Positions 1-8,556 of a stretch of DNA of 64,000 bases are shown in pieces. Made by a program: the position numbers and the translations under genes. The stretch is from an uncultured Paracoccaceae bacterium (GTDB lineage: Bacteria; Pseudomonadota; Alphaproteobacteria; Rhodobacterales; Rhodobacteraceae): positions 23,501 through 87,500 of the forward strand of contig CALBSG010000160.1 of assembly GCA_937927675.1 (NCBI GenBank), written 5' to 3'. The stretch's first letter is position 1, and each line of letters starts with the position of its first letter. Under the pieces are notes generated by a model, which made no database searches, was not told where the DNA came from, and worked only from the letters and a program-made list of their open reading frames with translations.

Positions 1-405
1 CTGATCGAATTTGGTGCGCCCGAAATCCGTATCGCCAATCGCACCCGCCCTCGCGCAGATGCACTGCGCGCTGATTTTGGGGCAAAGGTTACGGTTTACG
101 ACTGGGTTCACGCCGGAAATATGCTGGAAGGCGCCGCGACAGTCATCAACACCACCTCGCTGGGCATGGCCGGCAAACCGGATTTCCGGGTACCGATGGA
201 CGCATTAGACCCGGGCGCGGTGGTCAATGATCTGGTCTATACGCCGCTGAAAACCCAGTTTCTGCTTGAGGCAGAAAAGCGCGGCGCAACGATTGTAGAT
301 GGTCTTGGGATGCTGTTGCATCAGGCCGCGCCGGGTTTTGAACGTTGGTTTGGCCCAACGCCGCAGGTCGATGAAGAAGCCCGCCAAGCCGTGCTTGGGT
401 CATGA
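1..405 (+). CDS. aroE: Shikimate dehydrogenase, C-terminal part (5' end outside window)
   Basis: Reduces 3-dehydroshikimate to shikimate with NADPH in the cytoplasmic aromatic amino acid pathway. Only the last 134 residues are in the window; the frame is open from base 1. Visible family motifs are the NRT of the NADP-binding loop, NTTSLGM, VNDLVYTPLKTQFL and the C-terminal DGLGMLLHQA helix. The stop codon overlaps the start of coaE as ATGA, so the two are translationally coupled. Identification is firm although the N-terminal substrate-binding domain is missing from view. Confidence 0.93.
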   Translation: MIEFGAPEIRIANRTRPRADALRADFGAKVTVYDWVHAGNMLEGAATVINTTSLGMAGKPDFRVPMDALDPGAVVNDLVYTPLKTQFLLEAEKRGATIVDGLGMLLHQAAPGFERWFGPTPQVDEEARQAVLGS

Positions 406-995
406 CCGCCTTTCGTTTGGGCCTGACCGGATCGATCGGCATGGGCAAATCCACCACCGCTGCGATGTTCGCGGACGAAGGCTTGCCAGTCTGGGATGCA
501 GACGCCGCCGTGCATCGGCTTTATGGCCCTGATGGTGCTGCGGTTGCCCCTATTGCGGCGCTTTGCACAAAGGCCAAAACGCCCCAAGGGCTGGACCGCG
601 CCGCCTTGAAAGACTGGATTGCCAGCGACCCCACGGCACTGAGCCAACTGGAATCCGTAGTCCACCCACTGGTTGCTGCAGATCGCGATGCCTTCATCGC
701 TTCTGCTCAGACCGATATTGTCGTTCTCGACATTCCCCTTCTGTTCGAAAAAGGAACCGAGGCACAGATGGATGCCACCCTGCTTTGCACAGCCACTGCC
801 GCCATGCAAAAGGCGCGGGTTCTGGCCCGTGGAACCATGACAAACGCCCAGTTAGAGACGATTTTGGCGCGCCAGATGCCTGACAGTGAAAAGCGCGCCC
901 GTGCCACCCATATTGTGGAAACCCTGTCTCTGGACAGTACACGCGCCTATGTGCGCGCCCTTATCGCCCATATTCGCGAGACTGCGCATGCGTGA
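402..995 (+). CDS. coaE: Dephospho-CoA kinase
   Basis: Last step of coenzyme A synthesis, ATP-dependent phosphorylation of the 3'-hydroxyl of dephospho-CoA (EC 2.7.1.24). The 197-residue product opens with a P-loop, GLTGSIGMGKSTT, followed by the VWDADAAVH substrate region, the DIPLLFEKG strand and the RQMPDSEKRARA lid-type segment, all in family order and at normal length. It overlaps aroE by 4 nt and dnaQ by 8 nt, so aroE-coaE-dnaQ reads as one operon, an arrangement common in Alphaproteobacteria. Confidence 0.95.
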   Translation: MTAFRLGLTGSIGMGKSTTAAMFADEGLPVWDADAAVHRLYGPDGAAVAPIAALCTKAKTPQGLDRAALKDWIASDPTALSQLESVVHPLVAADRDAFIASAQTDIVVLDIPLLFEKGTEAQMDATLLCTATAAMQKARVLARGTMTNAQLETILARQMPDSEKRARATHIVETLSLDSTRAYVRALIAHIRETAHA

Positions 996-1686
996 AATCG
1001 TCCTCGACACCGAAACCACCGGCTTTGAACCCAGCGAAGGCCACCGCATCGTCGAAATCGGCGCGGTAGAGCTGGAAAACCACATGCCCACCGGCAAGAC
1101 CTATCACCAATATATCAACCCCGAGCGTGGCATGCCGCGCGAGGCGTTCGAAGTGCATGGGTTGGGCGATGAGTTTTTGCGAGACAAGCCGGTGTTCAAA
1201 GCGATCGGCCGGGCGTTTCTTGATTTCATTGGTGATGCGAAACTGGTCATCCACAATGCGGCCTTCGACATCAAATTCCTGAACTTTGAACTGAAACTGA
1301 TGGGTCTGCCCACGATAGAATGGTCGCGCGCGATCGACACGCTGGCCATCGCCCGGCAAAAGTTTCCCGGCTCGCCGGCATCGCTTGATGCGTTGTGCCG
1401 GCGTTTTGGCGTCGATAACTCTGCCCGCGAAAAGCACGGCGCGCTTTTGGACAGCGAGATCTTGGCCGATGTCTATCTGGAACTGATTGGCGGTCGGCAA
1501 CCAGACTTTGGATTGGCAAACCAGCCCGCCAAGTCGACCTCTGACGCAACACTTCAAGCTGACAATTGGCGGCCTCGACCCCGGCCAGAACCGCTGCCCT
1601 CCCGCCTGACCGAGGCAGAGGCCACGGCCCATGCGGCGTTCGTCGCCAAACTTGGCGACAGTGCGCTTTGGCTTAAGCGGACATGA
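988..1686 (+). CDS. dnaQ: DNA polymerase III epsilon subunit (3'-5' proofreading exonuclease)
   Basis: Proofreading exonuclease of the replicative polymerase. The ATG at 988 places the ExoI motif DTETTG at residues 6-11; ExoII is HNAAFDIKF and ExoIII is KHGALLDSEILA, giving the DEDDh catalytic set. The 232-residue length fits the family, with a tail after about residue 170 that would bind the alpha subunit (inference). An upstream in-frame start at 886 would lie deep inside coaE and is not needed. It is the last gene of the aroE-coaE-dnaQ run and is followed at once by a GC-rich hairpin. Confidence 0.93.
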   Translation: MREIVLDTETTGFEPSEGHRIVEIGAVELENHMPTGKTYHQYINPERGMPREAFEVHGLGDEFLRDKPVFKAIGRAFLDFIGDAKLVIHNAAFDIKFLNFELKLMGLPTIEWSRAIDTLAIARQKFPGSPASLDALCRRFGVDNSAREKHGALLDSEILADVYLELIGGRQPDFGLANQPAKSTSDATLQADNWRPRPRPEPLPSRLTEAEATAHAAFVAKLGDSALWLKRT

Positions 1687-1687
1687 A

Positions 1688-1709
1688 AAGACCGGCCAAG
1701 GCCGGTCTT
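1688..1709. terminator. Hairpin between convergent dnaQ and secB
   Basis: A perfect 10-bp inverted repeat AAGACCGGCC / GGCCGGTCTT with a 2-nt centre lies between the two converging genes. Reading the minus strand it is followed by TTTTC, so it fits best as the secB terminator, and it may also stop dnaQ transcripts. Confidence 0.75.
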
Positions 1710-1716
1710 GATCGTG

Positions 1717-2193
1717 TCAGTTTGCCGGGGTTTGGGGTTGCGACCGGCGCGCCATTTCCTGCCGATAAAGGGCAAGGAAATCAACGGTGTCGATGTTCAA
1801 TGGTGGGAAGCCACCATCGCGTGTCACGTCCGAAATGATCCGGCGGACAAAGGGGAACAGCATGCGTGGGCATTCGATCAACAGGAACGGATGAAGCTGA
1901 TCTTCCGGAACGCCTTCCACATGGAAAATGCCGCCGTAATCCAACTCCAGCAGGAACAGCGTGTCGCCGTTGGCCTTGTTTTTCGAGGTCACCTTGAACT
2001 TGGTGACGATCTCGAACTGGTTGTCGGCTTGCCGCTTGCGGGCATCAAGGCTGACAGCCACCTGAATGTCAGGCTGCACATCGGTTCCGGTGATGCCCTT
2101 TTGCGCCACCATGTTTTCGAAAGACATGTCGCGCACAAACTGCGCCAGAACCGACATCCGCACCTGCGGGGTCGCGCCGTTATCTTCGGCCAT
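1717..2193 (-). CDS. secB: Protein-export chaperone SecB
   Basis: Cytosolic chaperone that holds preproteins unfolded and hands them to SecA. Family features are the N-terminal VRMSVLAQFVRDMSFEN segment, the HPFLLIECPRMLFPFVR core and the C-terminal NIDTVDFLALY. I chose the ATG at 2193 because AGGAG sits 8 nt upstream; an earlier in-frame start at 2223 would add ten residues without a better ribosome site. Predicted 158 residues, normal for alphaproteobacterial SecB. It ends at the shared hairpin with dnaQ. Confidence 0.95.
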   Translation of the reverse strand: MAEDNGATPQVRMSVLAQFVRDMSFENMVAQKGITGTDVQPDIQVAVSLDARKRQADNQFEIVTKFKVTSKNKANGDTLFLLELDYGGIFHVEGVPEDQLHPFLLIECPRMLFPFVRRIISDVTRDGGFPPLNIDTVDFLALYRQEMARRSQPQTPAN

Positions 2194-2250
2194 TGCCGTC
2201 ACTCCTGCTGAACCAGTCGGCACCGTTCCTAGCAGGTCAGAACCACCGCC

Positions 2251-2697
2251 TCAACCTTGCGTCCACTTCGAAGGCGGTAACCTTTCATTGCGCGGATCAG
2301 GAACCACCTCAAACTCGGCATCAATGACGTCGTCACTCTCTCGCACGCCTTTTCGAAAGGTGAACGCAGACGCCGCAAGTCGCTGCCCCAAGAGTGCGAC
2401 CGCCAAGCGCTGTGTCATTGGGATCAACAGCAACAACCCCAATGTGCTGGTTAAAAAACCCGGAACGATCAGCAGGATCGCGGCAAACAGCGAAAGCCCG
2501 CTGCCGGCCAGTTGCATCAAAGGGTTGGCGTTGGCGCTGCGGCCAATGCGCCCGCCACGTCGCAAGATTGCAACCCCAAACGCCGTTGAGCAGAACACGA
2601 AAGCCAGCGTTCCCCAAACCCCAATCGCTGAGCCCAAGATCACGAAAAGCGCGATCTCAATCAACGGCACCGCCACAACAGCCAAGAAAACCGGCAT
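2251..2697 (-). CDS. fxsA: FxsA family membrane protein
   Basis: A 148-residue inner-membrane protein of the FxsA family; in E. coli, FxsA overproduction relieves exclusion of phage T7 by the F plasmid, and its normal role is unknown. The sequence shows an N-terminal hydrophobic helix PVFLAVVAVPLIEIALF, a second one around GTLAFVFCSTAFGVAI followed by the family's LRRGG stretch, a third around LFAAILLIVPGFLTSTLG, and an acidic cytoplasmic tail. The ATG at 2697 has GGAT upstream; the frame stays open far upstream but that part is antisense to the next gene. It probably shares a transcript with secB. Confidence 0.85.
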   Translation of the reverse strand: MPVFLAVVAVPLIEIALFVILGSAIGVWGTLAFVFCSTAFGVAILRRGGRIGRSANANPLMQLAGSGLSLFAAILLIVPGFLTSTLGLLLLIPMTQRLAVALLGQRLAASAFTFRKGVRESDDVIDAEFEVVPDPRNERLPPSKWTQG

Positions 2698-2808
2698 CGT
2701 CCCATCCTTTGACTGGGGCCCAACTAGACTTGCACGCCCCCAGCCCCTACATAAGATATCAGTCCCCCCGGCACCAACCCCGCCGGGAGCTTTTGTTCCG
2801 AGGTGTCC

Positions 2809-3468
2809 ATGAACTCTTCGCTTCTTCAGATTTTGGTCCTGGCAGGGATCGCAGTTTTTCTTATCCTGAAGCTGCGCGCTGTCCTTGGCACGCGCGAAGG
2901 CTTTGAAAAGCCTCCGGTTCCCGTGGATCAACTGCGCCCGCGCAGCAATCGGAACTTTGAGGTGATCGAAGGTGGGCCTGATCGGGACATCACTGATCAT
3001 GTCGCCGAAGGCTCGAACGCCGCCCGCGCGTTGGCGCAGATGAAGCAGGCCGAGCCGGGCTTTTCGGTGTCCGAATTCCTTAAGGGTGCGCGCGGCGCCT
3101 ATGAGATGATCCTGCTGGCCTTTGAGCGTGGTGATATTGAGCCGATCCGGCCGTTCCTGAATGACGAGGTTGAGGCAAGTTTCGCGCAGGCCATCAGTGC
3201 CCGTCAGCGTGAAGGGCTTACAATCGAGGCGAATTTCGTCGGGCTGCGCGAAATGACGCTGGAAGATGCCGACTATGACGCCACCACTCGGATCGCTGAA
3301 ATCACTGTGCGCTTTACGGGTGAGCTGACCTCGGTCGTGAAAAATGCTGCCGGAGACGTGGTCGATGGCCATCCTACCAGCGTCAAGCGTCAGCGCGATG
3401 CTTGGACGTTTGCGCGACCGATGGGCGTGCAGGACCCGAACTGGCAACTGGTCGCGACTGGGGACTGA
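2809..3468 (+). CDS. Tim44-like domain protein, membrane anchored
   Basis: The 219-residue product has one N-terminal membrane helix (about residues 4-21) and a C-terminal Tim44-like domain, which follows the segment FSVSEFLKGARGAYEMILLAF and includes EANFVGLREMTLEDADYD. Tim44 is the mitochondrial import motor anchor; alphaproteobacterial homologues (TimA) are inner-membrane proteins of uncertain role. I took the ATG at 2809 because GAGG sits 5 nt before it; a GTG two codons earlier would overlap that site. Its stop overlaps mltA by one base (TGATG), coupling it to a cell-wall enzyme. Confidence 0.85.
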   Translation: MNSSLLQILVLAGIAVFLILKLRAVLGTREGFEKPPVPVDQLRPRSNRNFEVIEGGPDRDITDHVAEGSNAARALAQMKQAEPGFSVSEFLKGARGAYEMILLAFERGDIEPIRPFLNDEVEASFAQAISARQREGLTIEANFVGLREMTLEDADYDATTRIAEITVRFTGELTSVVKNAAGDVVDGHPTSVKRQRDAWTFARPMGVQDPNWQLVATGD

Positions 3469-4493
3469 TGCGTGCCGTCCTTGCCCTTTGCCTTGCGGCG
3501 CTGGTTATGACCGGGGCGACCAAGGCCCCGGCCCAGATGCTCGATTTTGAGGCATTGGAGGGCTGGGACGACGATGATCATCGCGCCGCGCTCGTGTCCT
3601 TTCTGGAAACGTGTGACAAACTGACGGACCCGGATTGGCGCCCGATCTGCGCCTTTGCGGGCGATGCTGGGGCGTCGGATGCCTCGGCGAAAAGCTTCTT
3701 CGAACTCTTTTTCAAACCCGTCCTCATCGGCACCCCCCCCGCGCTGTTCACGGGCTATTACGAGCCTGTGTTGAACGGCGCGCTGACCCCGAGTGTGCGC
3801 TATTCCCACCCGATCTACCGCAAACCGCCAGAGTTGGCCGAAGGACAGACCTATCTGGACCGCTCTGCCATTGAGGCTGGCGCCTTGCGTGGCCGGGGGC
3901 TGGAACTGGCATGGCTTGAAGACCCGGTTGAGGTTTATTTCCTGCATATTCAAGGGTCTGGCCGTATCCGCCTGCCCGATGGCCGGATGATGCGGGTGGG
4001 CTATGGCGGCAAAAATGGCCATCCCTATCGCTCCATCGGTCAAGAGATGATCCGGCGCGGCAGCCATACCCCCGATCAACTTTCAGCCCAGGAAATCAAA
4101 TCCTGGGTTCGTCGCAGTGGCAGCGCGGGCAGCGCCATGCTGAACCACAATCCATCCTATGTGTTCTTTCGCAAGCTGGAAGATCTTCCCGATGACAAGG
4201 GACCGATCGGCGCGATGGGGCGGTCGATCACCGGCCTGCGGTCTGTCGCCATTGACCCCGACTATACCCCTTTGGGCGCGCCGGTATGGATCGAAAAGAA
4301 TGGGGCTGATCCGCTGCGCCGCCTGATGGTTGCGCAAGACACCGGCGGGGCGATCAAGGGCATGCAGCGCGCCGATATCTTCTATGGCACTGGCGATGCG
4401 GCAGGTGAGGCGGCGGGCACGGTGAAGGACAGCGGTCGGCTGATCGTGCTTTTGCCCATCGACCGCGCCTATGCGATGCTTCCGGAAGGTTGA
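3468..4493 (+). CDS. mltA: Membrane-bound lytic murein transglycosylase A
   Basis: Cleaves the glycan strand of peptidoglycan, releasing 1,6-anhydromuropeptides. The 341-residue product starts with a Sec-type signal (about residues 1-23) without an obvious lipobox, so it may be periplasmic rather than lipid-anchored. The MltA domain begins around TGYYEP and contains VYFLHIQGSGRI; the C-terminal 3D domain carries AQDTGGAIKG and RADIFYGTG, including the aspartates expected at the catalytic site. It is coupled to the Tim44-like gene upstream and followed after 3 nt by the Smr gene. Its products are the natural feedstock for the amino-sugar genes elsewhere in the window. Confidence 0.93.
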   Translation: MRAVLALCLAALVMTGATKAPAQMLDFEALEGWDDDDHRAALVSFLETCDKLTDPDWRPICAFAGDAGASDASAKSFFELFFKPVLIGTPPALFTGYYEPVLNGALTPSVRYSHPIYRKPPELAEGQTYLDRSAIEAGALRGRGLELAWLEDPVEVYFLHIQGSGRIRLPDGRMMRVGYGGKNGHPYRSIGQEMIRRGSHTPDQLSAQEIKSWVRRSGSAGSAMLNHNPSYVFFRKLEDLPDDKGPIGAMGRSITGLRSVAIDPDYTPLGAPVWIEKNGADPLRRLMVAQDTGGAIKGMQRADIFYGTGDAAGEAAGTVKDSGRLIVLLPIDRAYAMLPEG

Positions 4494-4496
4494 GCT

Positions 4497-5108
4497 ATGG
4501 CCCGTCGCCGTTCCCTGCGCCCCGAGGAGGCGGAAATCTGGGCTGCTGTTGCACGCACCGCGCGGCCTATGCATCCAGGCCGGCAGTTGTTTCTGAAAGA
4601 GGTGGAGGCACCTGCGCATGCTGTGTCGTTTCACCCGGAAACGCCCGCGCCGCATGGTCATGCCCAGCCGCGCGTGCCGTTTTTCCAGCTTGGCGAAAAG
4701 TCAAAGCCTGCTTCACGCATTGATCTGACGCCAACCCCTGCGCAGGCGCTTGCCGCTGCGCCCTTGCAGATGGATGCCAAGACCCACGGCAAGATGACCC
4801 GTGGCAAGCTGACGCCCGAGGCCCGGATCGACCTGCATGGCATGACCCTGTCCGAGGCGCATCCGGAACTGATCCGCTTTGTCTTGAACGCGCAATCCGA
4901 TGGCATGCGGTTGGTGCTGGTCATCACCGGCAAGGGCAAGCGCGGCGAAGACATTGGCCCCATTCCACAGCGTATGGGGGTCTTGCGCCATCAGGTACCG
5001 CAATGGCTGCGTCTGCCACCCTTGGGGCAGGCCGTGCAGCAGGTCGCCGAGGCGCACCTGCGCCATGGCGGTTCGGGCGCCTATTACGTTTATCTGCGCC
5101 GCCGCTGA
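4497..5108 (+). CDS. Smr domain protein (YdaL/SmrA type)
   Basis: A 203-residue protein with a disordered N-terminal half and a C-terminal Smr domain marked by IDLHGMTLSEA and VITGKGKRG, the LDxHG and TGKG motifs of the family. Smr domains of this stand-alone type bind or nick nucleic acids, and some cleave mRNA at collided ribosomes; the exact role here is unknown. It is the last gene of the Tim44-mltA-smr operon. Its stop codon abuts the stop of the convergent lipoprotein gene with no base between them. Confidence 0.88.
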   Translation: MARRRSLRPEEAEIWAAVARTARPMHPGRQLFLKEVEAPAHAVSFHPETPAPHGHAQPRVPFFQLGEKSKPASRIDLTPTPAQALAAAPLQMDAKTHGKMTRGKLTPEARIDLHGMTLSEAHPELIRFVLNAQSDGMRLVLVITGKGKRGEDIGPIPQRMGVLRHQVPQWLRLPPLGQAVQQVAEAHLRHGGSGAYYVYLRRR

Positions 5109-6209
5109 TTACTGGTTCACTTCTGCGGCGATGTCCGCAACCGGTGTCAGCACGATCTGCGTGGCGTTCTGTACGGTCATCACGACGCCGGACACCAGAC
5201 CCACACGCTTGGCGCGGTCAGCCTCAAACGCACCTTCGATCTGCCCGACTCCGTCCAGCAACCGTATCAGGGCCGGGCTATCGCCCAGCGTGAAATGGCC
5301 CGCCCCTTCGCTGAACTGCCCGACATCCATGAACGTCACCTTCAGATCGGCCACCTTCGACACGTCTGACAGCGACCCCAAGCGTTCCTTTTGTCCGGTC
5401 AGTCGCGCCGAAAGGCCCAGCATCTTGTCGCGGTCCGAGCCGACGATCAGGAACGGTTGCGGAAGTTCGCCCATCGCATGGGCCTGCATGCGGAACAGAT
5501 CCACGTCGATATCGGGTGAGATCAGAAGCACGCCGGCAAGCCGATCCAGCGTCTTGCGGTCGCCCCGGATCGCGCTTTGACGCAGGGCTTCCATCGCGAG
5601 ATTTGACCCCATGGAGTGGGCCACCAAAAGGATACGCTGTGCACCTGCGGCCGCCACCTCGTCTATCAGCCGTTCCAATCCGTCGCGGGCGAACATCGCC
5701 GAGTCGCGGTCATAAACATAGCCAAGCGGCCTGGCCGCCGAGGGCCAGGCGTAATGCACCACGGCCCCGGGCAATTCCAGATCGTGCGCGAACTGCGCGA
5801 TGCGATACAGCCCTTCGGAAAAGTTGTTGTTATAGCCGTGAATGAAGATGACCGCTTCGTTGCCATTTGCGGCAAGTTGGCGCTTCAGATCGGCCCGAAA
5901 TGCCTTGTCTTCGGGGTAAAGCACTTCGTTTGTGGTCAAGAAATGCCGCTGGGGATTGGGTGGCGCAAAGCGGGATGGCCAGTTGATCTCGCCCACCTCA
6001 CGCAGCGGGGGGATGGAGATGTCATAGCGGGCGAAGTGAAGCTTCTCCGACCGGTCAGGCCCAAACCCCCCTGCTTCCAGTTGACGTGTTGTCGCGATGA
6101 AAACCGGCGTGACTTGCCCCACCGATGCCGCCGACGGGTCAAAGGTGATCGCCCCGCGCGGCGTGCAAGCGAGAAGAAGCGACAGACCGATGGCGAGGAC
6201 GATGCGCAA
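5109..6209 (-). CDS. Putative lipoprotein alpha/beta hydrolase (DUF900 family)
   Basis: Esterase-like enzyme predicted to be exported and lipid-anchored. The best start is a TTG at 6209 with AAAGG about 9 nt upstream, giving 366 residues. The N-terminus then reads as a lipoprotein signal ending in the lipobox LLAC. The hydrolase core shows the HGYNNNF oxyanion strand, the nucleophile elbow VAHSMGSN (GxSxG) and a late GAGHFTLGDSP segment with the likely catalytic histidine. Substrate unknown. It follows hslU by 13 nt on the same strand, so it may share the hslVU heat-shock transcript. A longer version starting at 6293 would overlap hslU and hide the signal peptide. Confidence 0.82.
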   Translation of the reverse strand: MRIVLAIGLSLLLACTPRGAITFDPSAASVGQVTPVFIATTRQLEAGGFGPDRSEKLHFARYDISIPPLREVGEINWPSRFAPPNPQRHFLTTNEVLYPEDKAFRADLKRQLAANGNEAVIFIHGYNNNFSEGLYRIAQFAHDLELPGAVVHYAWPSAARPLGYVYDRDSAMFARDGLERLIDEVAAAGAQRILLVAHSMGSNLAMEALRQSAIRGDRKTLDRLAGVLLISPDIDVDLFRMQAHAMGELPQPFLIVGSDRDKMLGLSARLTGQKERLGSLSDVSKVADLKVTFMDVGQFSEGAGHFTLGDSPALIRLLDGVGQIEGAFEADRAKRVGLVSGVVMTVQNATQIVLTPVADIAAEVNQ

Positions 6210-6222
6210 TATGCTGACCTTT

Positions 6223-7521
6223 TTAAAGGACGTAGCGCGAAATGTCGGCGGATCGAGACAGCGCGCCAAGATGGGTTTCGACAAAGCCCGCATCCACAGT
6301 CACGCTATCGCCCGAACGGTCCGGCGCGGTGAAGGAAAGCTCCTCAAACACGCGCTCCATCACTGTATATAGCCTGCGTGCGCCGATGTTTTCCACGCTG
6401 CGGTTTACCTCGGCGGCAATCCGCGCCAGTGCGGCAATGCCATCGGCGGTGAAACTTACAGCGACGTCTTCGGTTGCCATCAGGGCAGAATATTGCCGGG
6501 TCAGGGCATTGTCCGTTTCGGTCAGGATGCGCACGAAATCGTCTTCGGTCAGCGGGGCCAGCTCTACCCGGATCGGCAGACGGCCCTGCAATTCCGGCAA
6601 AAGATCCGACGGCTTCGCGATATGGAACGCACCCGAGGCGATGAAAAGGATATGGTCGGTTTTCACCGGACCGTACTTGGTGGAAACGGTCGTGCCCTCG
6701 ATCAGGGGCAGCAAATCCCGCTGTACGCCTTCGCGGCTGACATCTGCGCCACGTGCGTCTGAGCGGGCGCAGATCTTGTCGATCTCATCCAAGAACACGA
6801 TGCCATTTTCCTGCACCGCTTCCAGCGCGGTGGCCTTCACCGCCTCATCATCCAAAAGTTTGTCCGCCTCTTGGCCAATCAGCAGGTCATAGCTGTCGGC
6901 CACCGTCACCTTTTTGCGGGTGCTGCGCCCGCCAAAGGCTTTGAACAGGTCATTCAGCCCCTGCATCTGGTTTTCCATACCCGGCATCATGCCGAACATG
7001 CCTTGCGGCGCGGCGGTTTCCTGCACTTCGATCTCGATCATCGTGCCATCAAGTTCGCCGCGCTTCAGCTTGCCGCGAAACATATCGCGGGTTTGTTCGC
7101 GGGCGTCTTTTCCGGCCAAAGCCTCGATCACGCGGTCTTCGGCGGCCTTTTGGGCGCGGGCACGCACGTCGTCACGCATCCGGGCGCGGGTGTCGATCAT
7201 CGCGGCATCGACCAGATCGCGGATGATGCTGTCGACATCGCGACCGACATAGCCGACTTCGGTAAACTTGGTCGCTTCAACCTTCAGGAAGGGTGCCTTG
7301 GCCAGTTTGGCCAAACGCCGGGAAATTTCGGTTTTGCCAACGCCTGTCGGACCGATCATCAGAATGTTCTTCGGGTAAACCTCATCGCGCAGATCATCGG
7401 CCAGATGCTTGCGCCGCCAGCGATTGCGCAGGGCGACCGCGACGGCGCGTTTGGCCTCACGCTGGCCGATGATGTGGCGATCCAGTTCTGAAACGATTTC
7501 GCGCGGGGTCAGGTTGGTCAT
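6223..7521 (-). CDS. hslU: ATP-dependent protease ATPase subunit HslU (ClpY)
   Basis: Hexameric AAA+ unfoldase that feeds substrates to the HslV peptidase in the cytoplasm. The 432 residues include Walker [14 protein letters not shown], the inserted I-domain (residues about 105-240), Walker [12 protein letters not shown] and the C-terminal RYVL tail that docks into HslV. Its ATG overlaps the hslV stop by 4 nt, the usual hslV-hslU order. Confidence 0.97.
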   Translation of the reverse strand: MTNLTPREIVSELDRHIIGQREAKRAVAVALRNRWRRKHLADDLRDEVYPKNILMIGPTGVGKTEISRRLAKLAKAPFLKVEATKFTEVGYVGRDVDSIIRDLVDAAMIDTRARMRDDVRARAQKAAEDRVIEALAGKDAREQTRDMFRGKLKRGELDGTMIEIEVQETAAPQGMFGMMPGMENQMQGLNDLFKAFGGRSTRKKVTVADSYDLLIGQEADKLLDDEAVKATALEAVQENGIVFLDEIDKICARSDARGADVSREGVQRDLLPLIEGTTVSTKYGPVKTDHILFIASGAFHIAKPSDLLPELQGRLPIRVELAPLTEDDFVRILTETDNALTRQYSALMATEDVAVSFTADGIAALARIAAEVNRSVENIGARRLYTVMERVFEELSFTAPDRSGDSVTVDAGFVETHLGALSRSADISRYVL

Positions 7522-8075
7522 TTGGCGATGGCCTCCACCGTCAGGTTGCCATTGGTGTAAACACAGATGTCGGCGGCAATCGCCATGGCACGGCGCGCGA
7601 TGTCTTCGGCTGGAAGATCGCTGTGCATCAGCCCCCGCGCGGCAGCGAGCGCAAAGTTCCCGCCCGAGCCGATGGCGGCCACATCATGTTCGGGTTCTAG
7701 CACATCGCCTGCGCCGGTGATGACATAAAGATCAGCCCCATCTGTGACGATCAGCATGGCCTCAAGGTTGCGCAGGTATTTATCCATACGCCAGTCTTTC
7801 GCCAGTTCGACACAGGCCCGCGCCAGTTGCCCCGGTGCGCCTTCCAGCTTTTTCTCTAGCCGTTCCAATAGGGTAAAGGCGTCCGCGGTTGATCCCGCAA
7901 AGCCGCAAACCACATCATGCCCACCCGGCGTCAAGCGGCGCACCTTGCGAGCTGTACCTTTGATAACGGTATTGCCCAAGGACACCTGCCCGTCGCCTGC
8001 GACCACCACTTGGCCACCGCGACGCACGGCCAAAATGGTCGTTCCGTGCCAGCCGGGAAATTTGTCATCCGCCAT
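7518..8075 (-). CDS. hslV: ATP-dependent protease peptidase subunit HslV (ClpQ)
   Basis: Threonine peptidase of the bacterial proteasome-like HslVU complex. Starting at the ATG at 8075 (GGAG 5 nt upstream) the first residues are [13 protein letters not shown]; removal of the propeptide would expose Thr12 as the N-terminal nucleophile. [14 protein letters not shown] is the conserved core near the C-terminal half. Product 185 residues, slightly longer at the N-terminus than E. coli HslV, as usual in Alphaproteobacteria. Confidence 0.97.
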   Translation of the reverse strand: MADDKFPGWHGTTILAVRRGGQVVVAGDGQVSLGNTVIKGTARKVRRLTPGGHDVVCGFAGSTADAFTLLERLEKKLEGAPGQLARACVELAKDWRMDKYLRNLEAMLIVTDGADLYVITGAGDVLEPEHDVAAIGSGGNFALAAARGLMHSDLPAEDIARRAMAIAADICVYTNGNLTVEAIAK

Positions 8076-8124
8076 GGGGTTCTCCATCGTTTGGGGCAAT
8101 ATGGAAGCGGGCGCGAGAAAACAA

Positions 8125-8150
8125 AAGGGCGGCCGCGCAGGACCGCCCTT
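8125..8150 (-). terminator. Rho-independent terminator after trxA
   Basis: Inverted repeat AAGGGCGG / CCGCCCTT (8 bp, 10-nt loop). On the minus strand the hairpin runs into TTTTGTTTTC, a good T-tract, so it should end the long tsaE-to-trxA transcript and separate it from hslV. Confidence 0.8.
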
Positions 8151-8171
8151 GGAAAAACGCTGATCTACGGA

Positions 8172-8498
8172 TCAGATTGCCGATTGAATCCAAGTTGCCA
8201 GCGCTGCTTTGGGGGCCGCGCCGATTTTGTTCGACACAACTTGCCCGTCCTTGAACAGGAACAGCGCCGGGATACCGCGAACACCCAAGACCGCCGGGCT
8301 GTCGGGGTTTTCGTCCACGTTGACCTTCACAATCTTGACCTTGCCCGCATATTCGGCGGCAAGCTCTTCCAGAGCCGGGCCGATCTGGCGGCAGGGGCCG
8401 CACCATTCGGCCCAGAAATCGACCACGACAGGAATGTTCGACTTGCGAACTTCGGCGTCAAAAGTGGCATCGGTGACGGCGACGGTATTGGCACCCAT
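8172..8498 (-). CDS. trxA: Thioredoxin
   Basis: Cytoplasmic thiol-disulfide reductant of 108 residues with the classic [14 protein letters not shown] active site and the cis-proline region [12 protein letters not shown]. It follows addA by 58 nt on the same strand, the addB-addA-trxA order seen across Alphaproteobacteria, and is followed by a strong terminator. Confidence 0.97.
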   Translation of the reverse strand: MGANTVAVTDATFDAEVRKSNIPVVVDFWAEWCGPCRQIGPALEELAAEYAGKVKIVKVNVDENPDSPAVLGVRGIPALFLFKDGQVVSNKIGAAPKAALATWIQSAI

Positions 8499-8556
8499 AG
8501 CGGGACTCCTGAGGGAAAAGATCAGAGACTGAAGCTAGGGATGTGGGGGCGGAACG

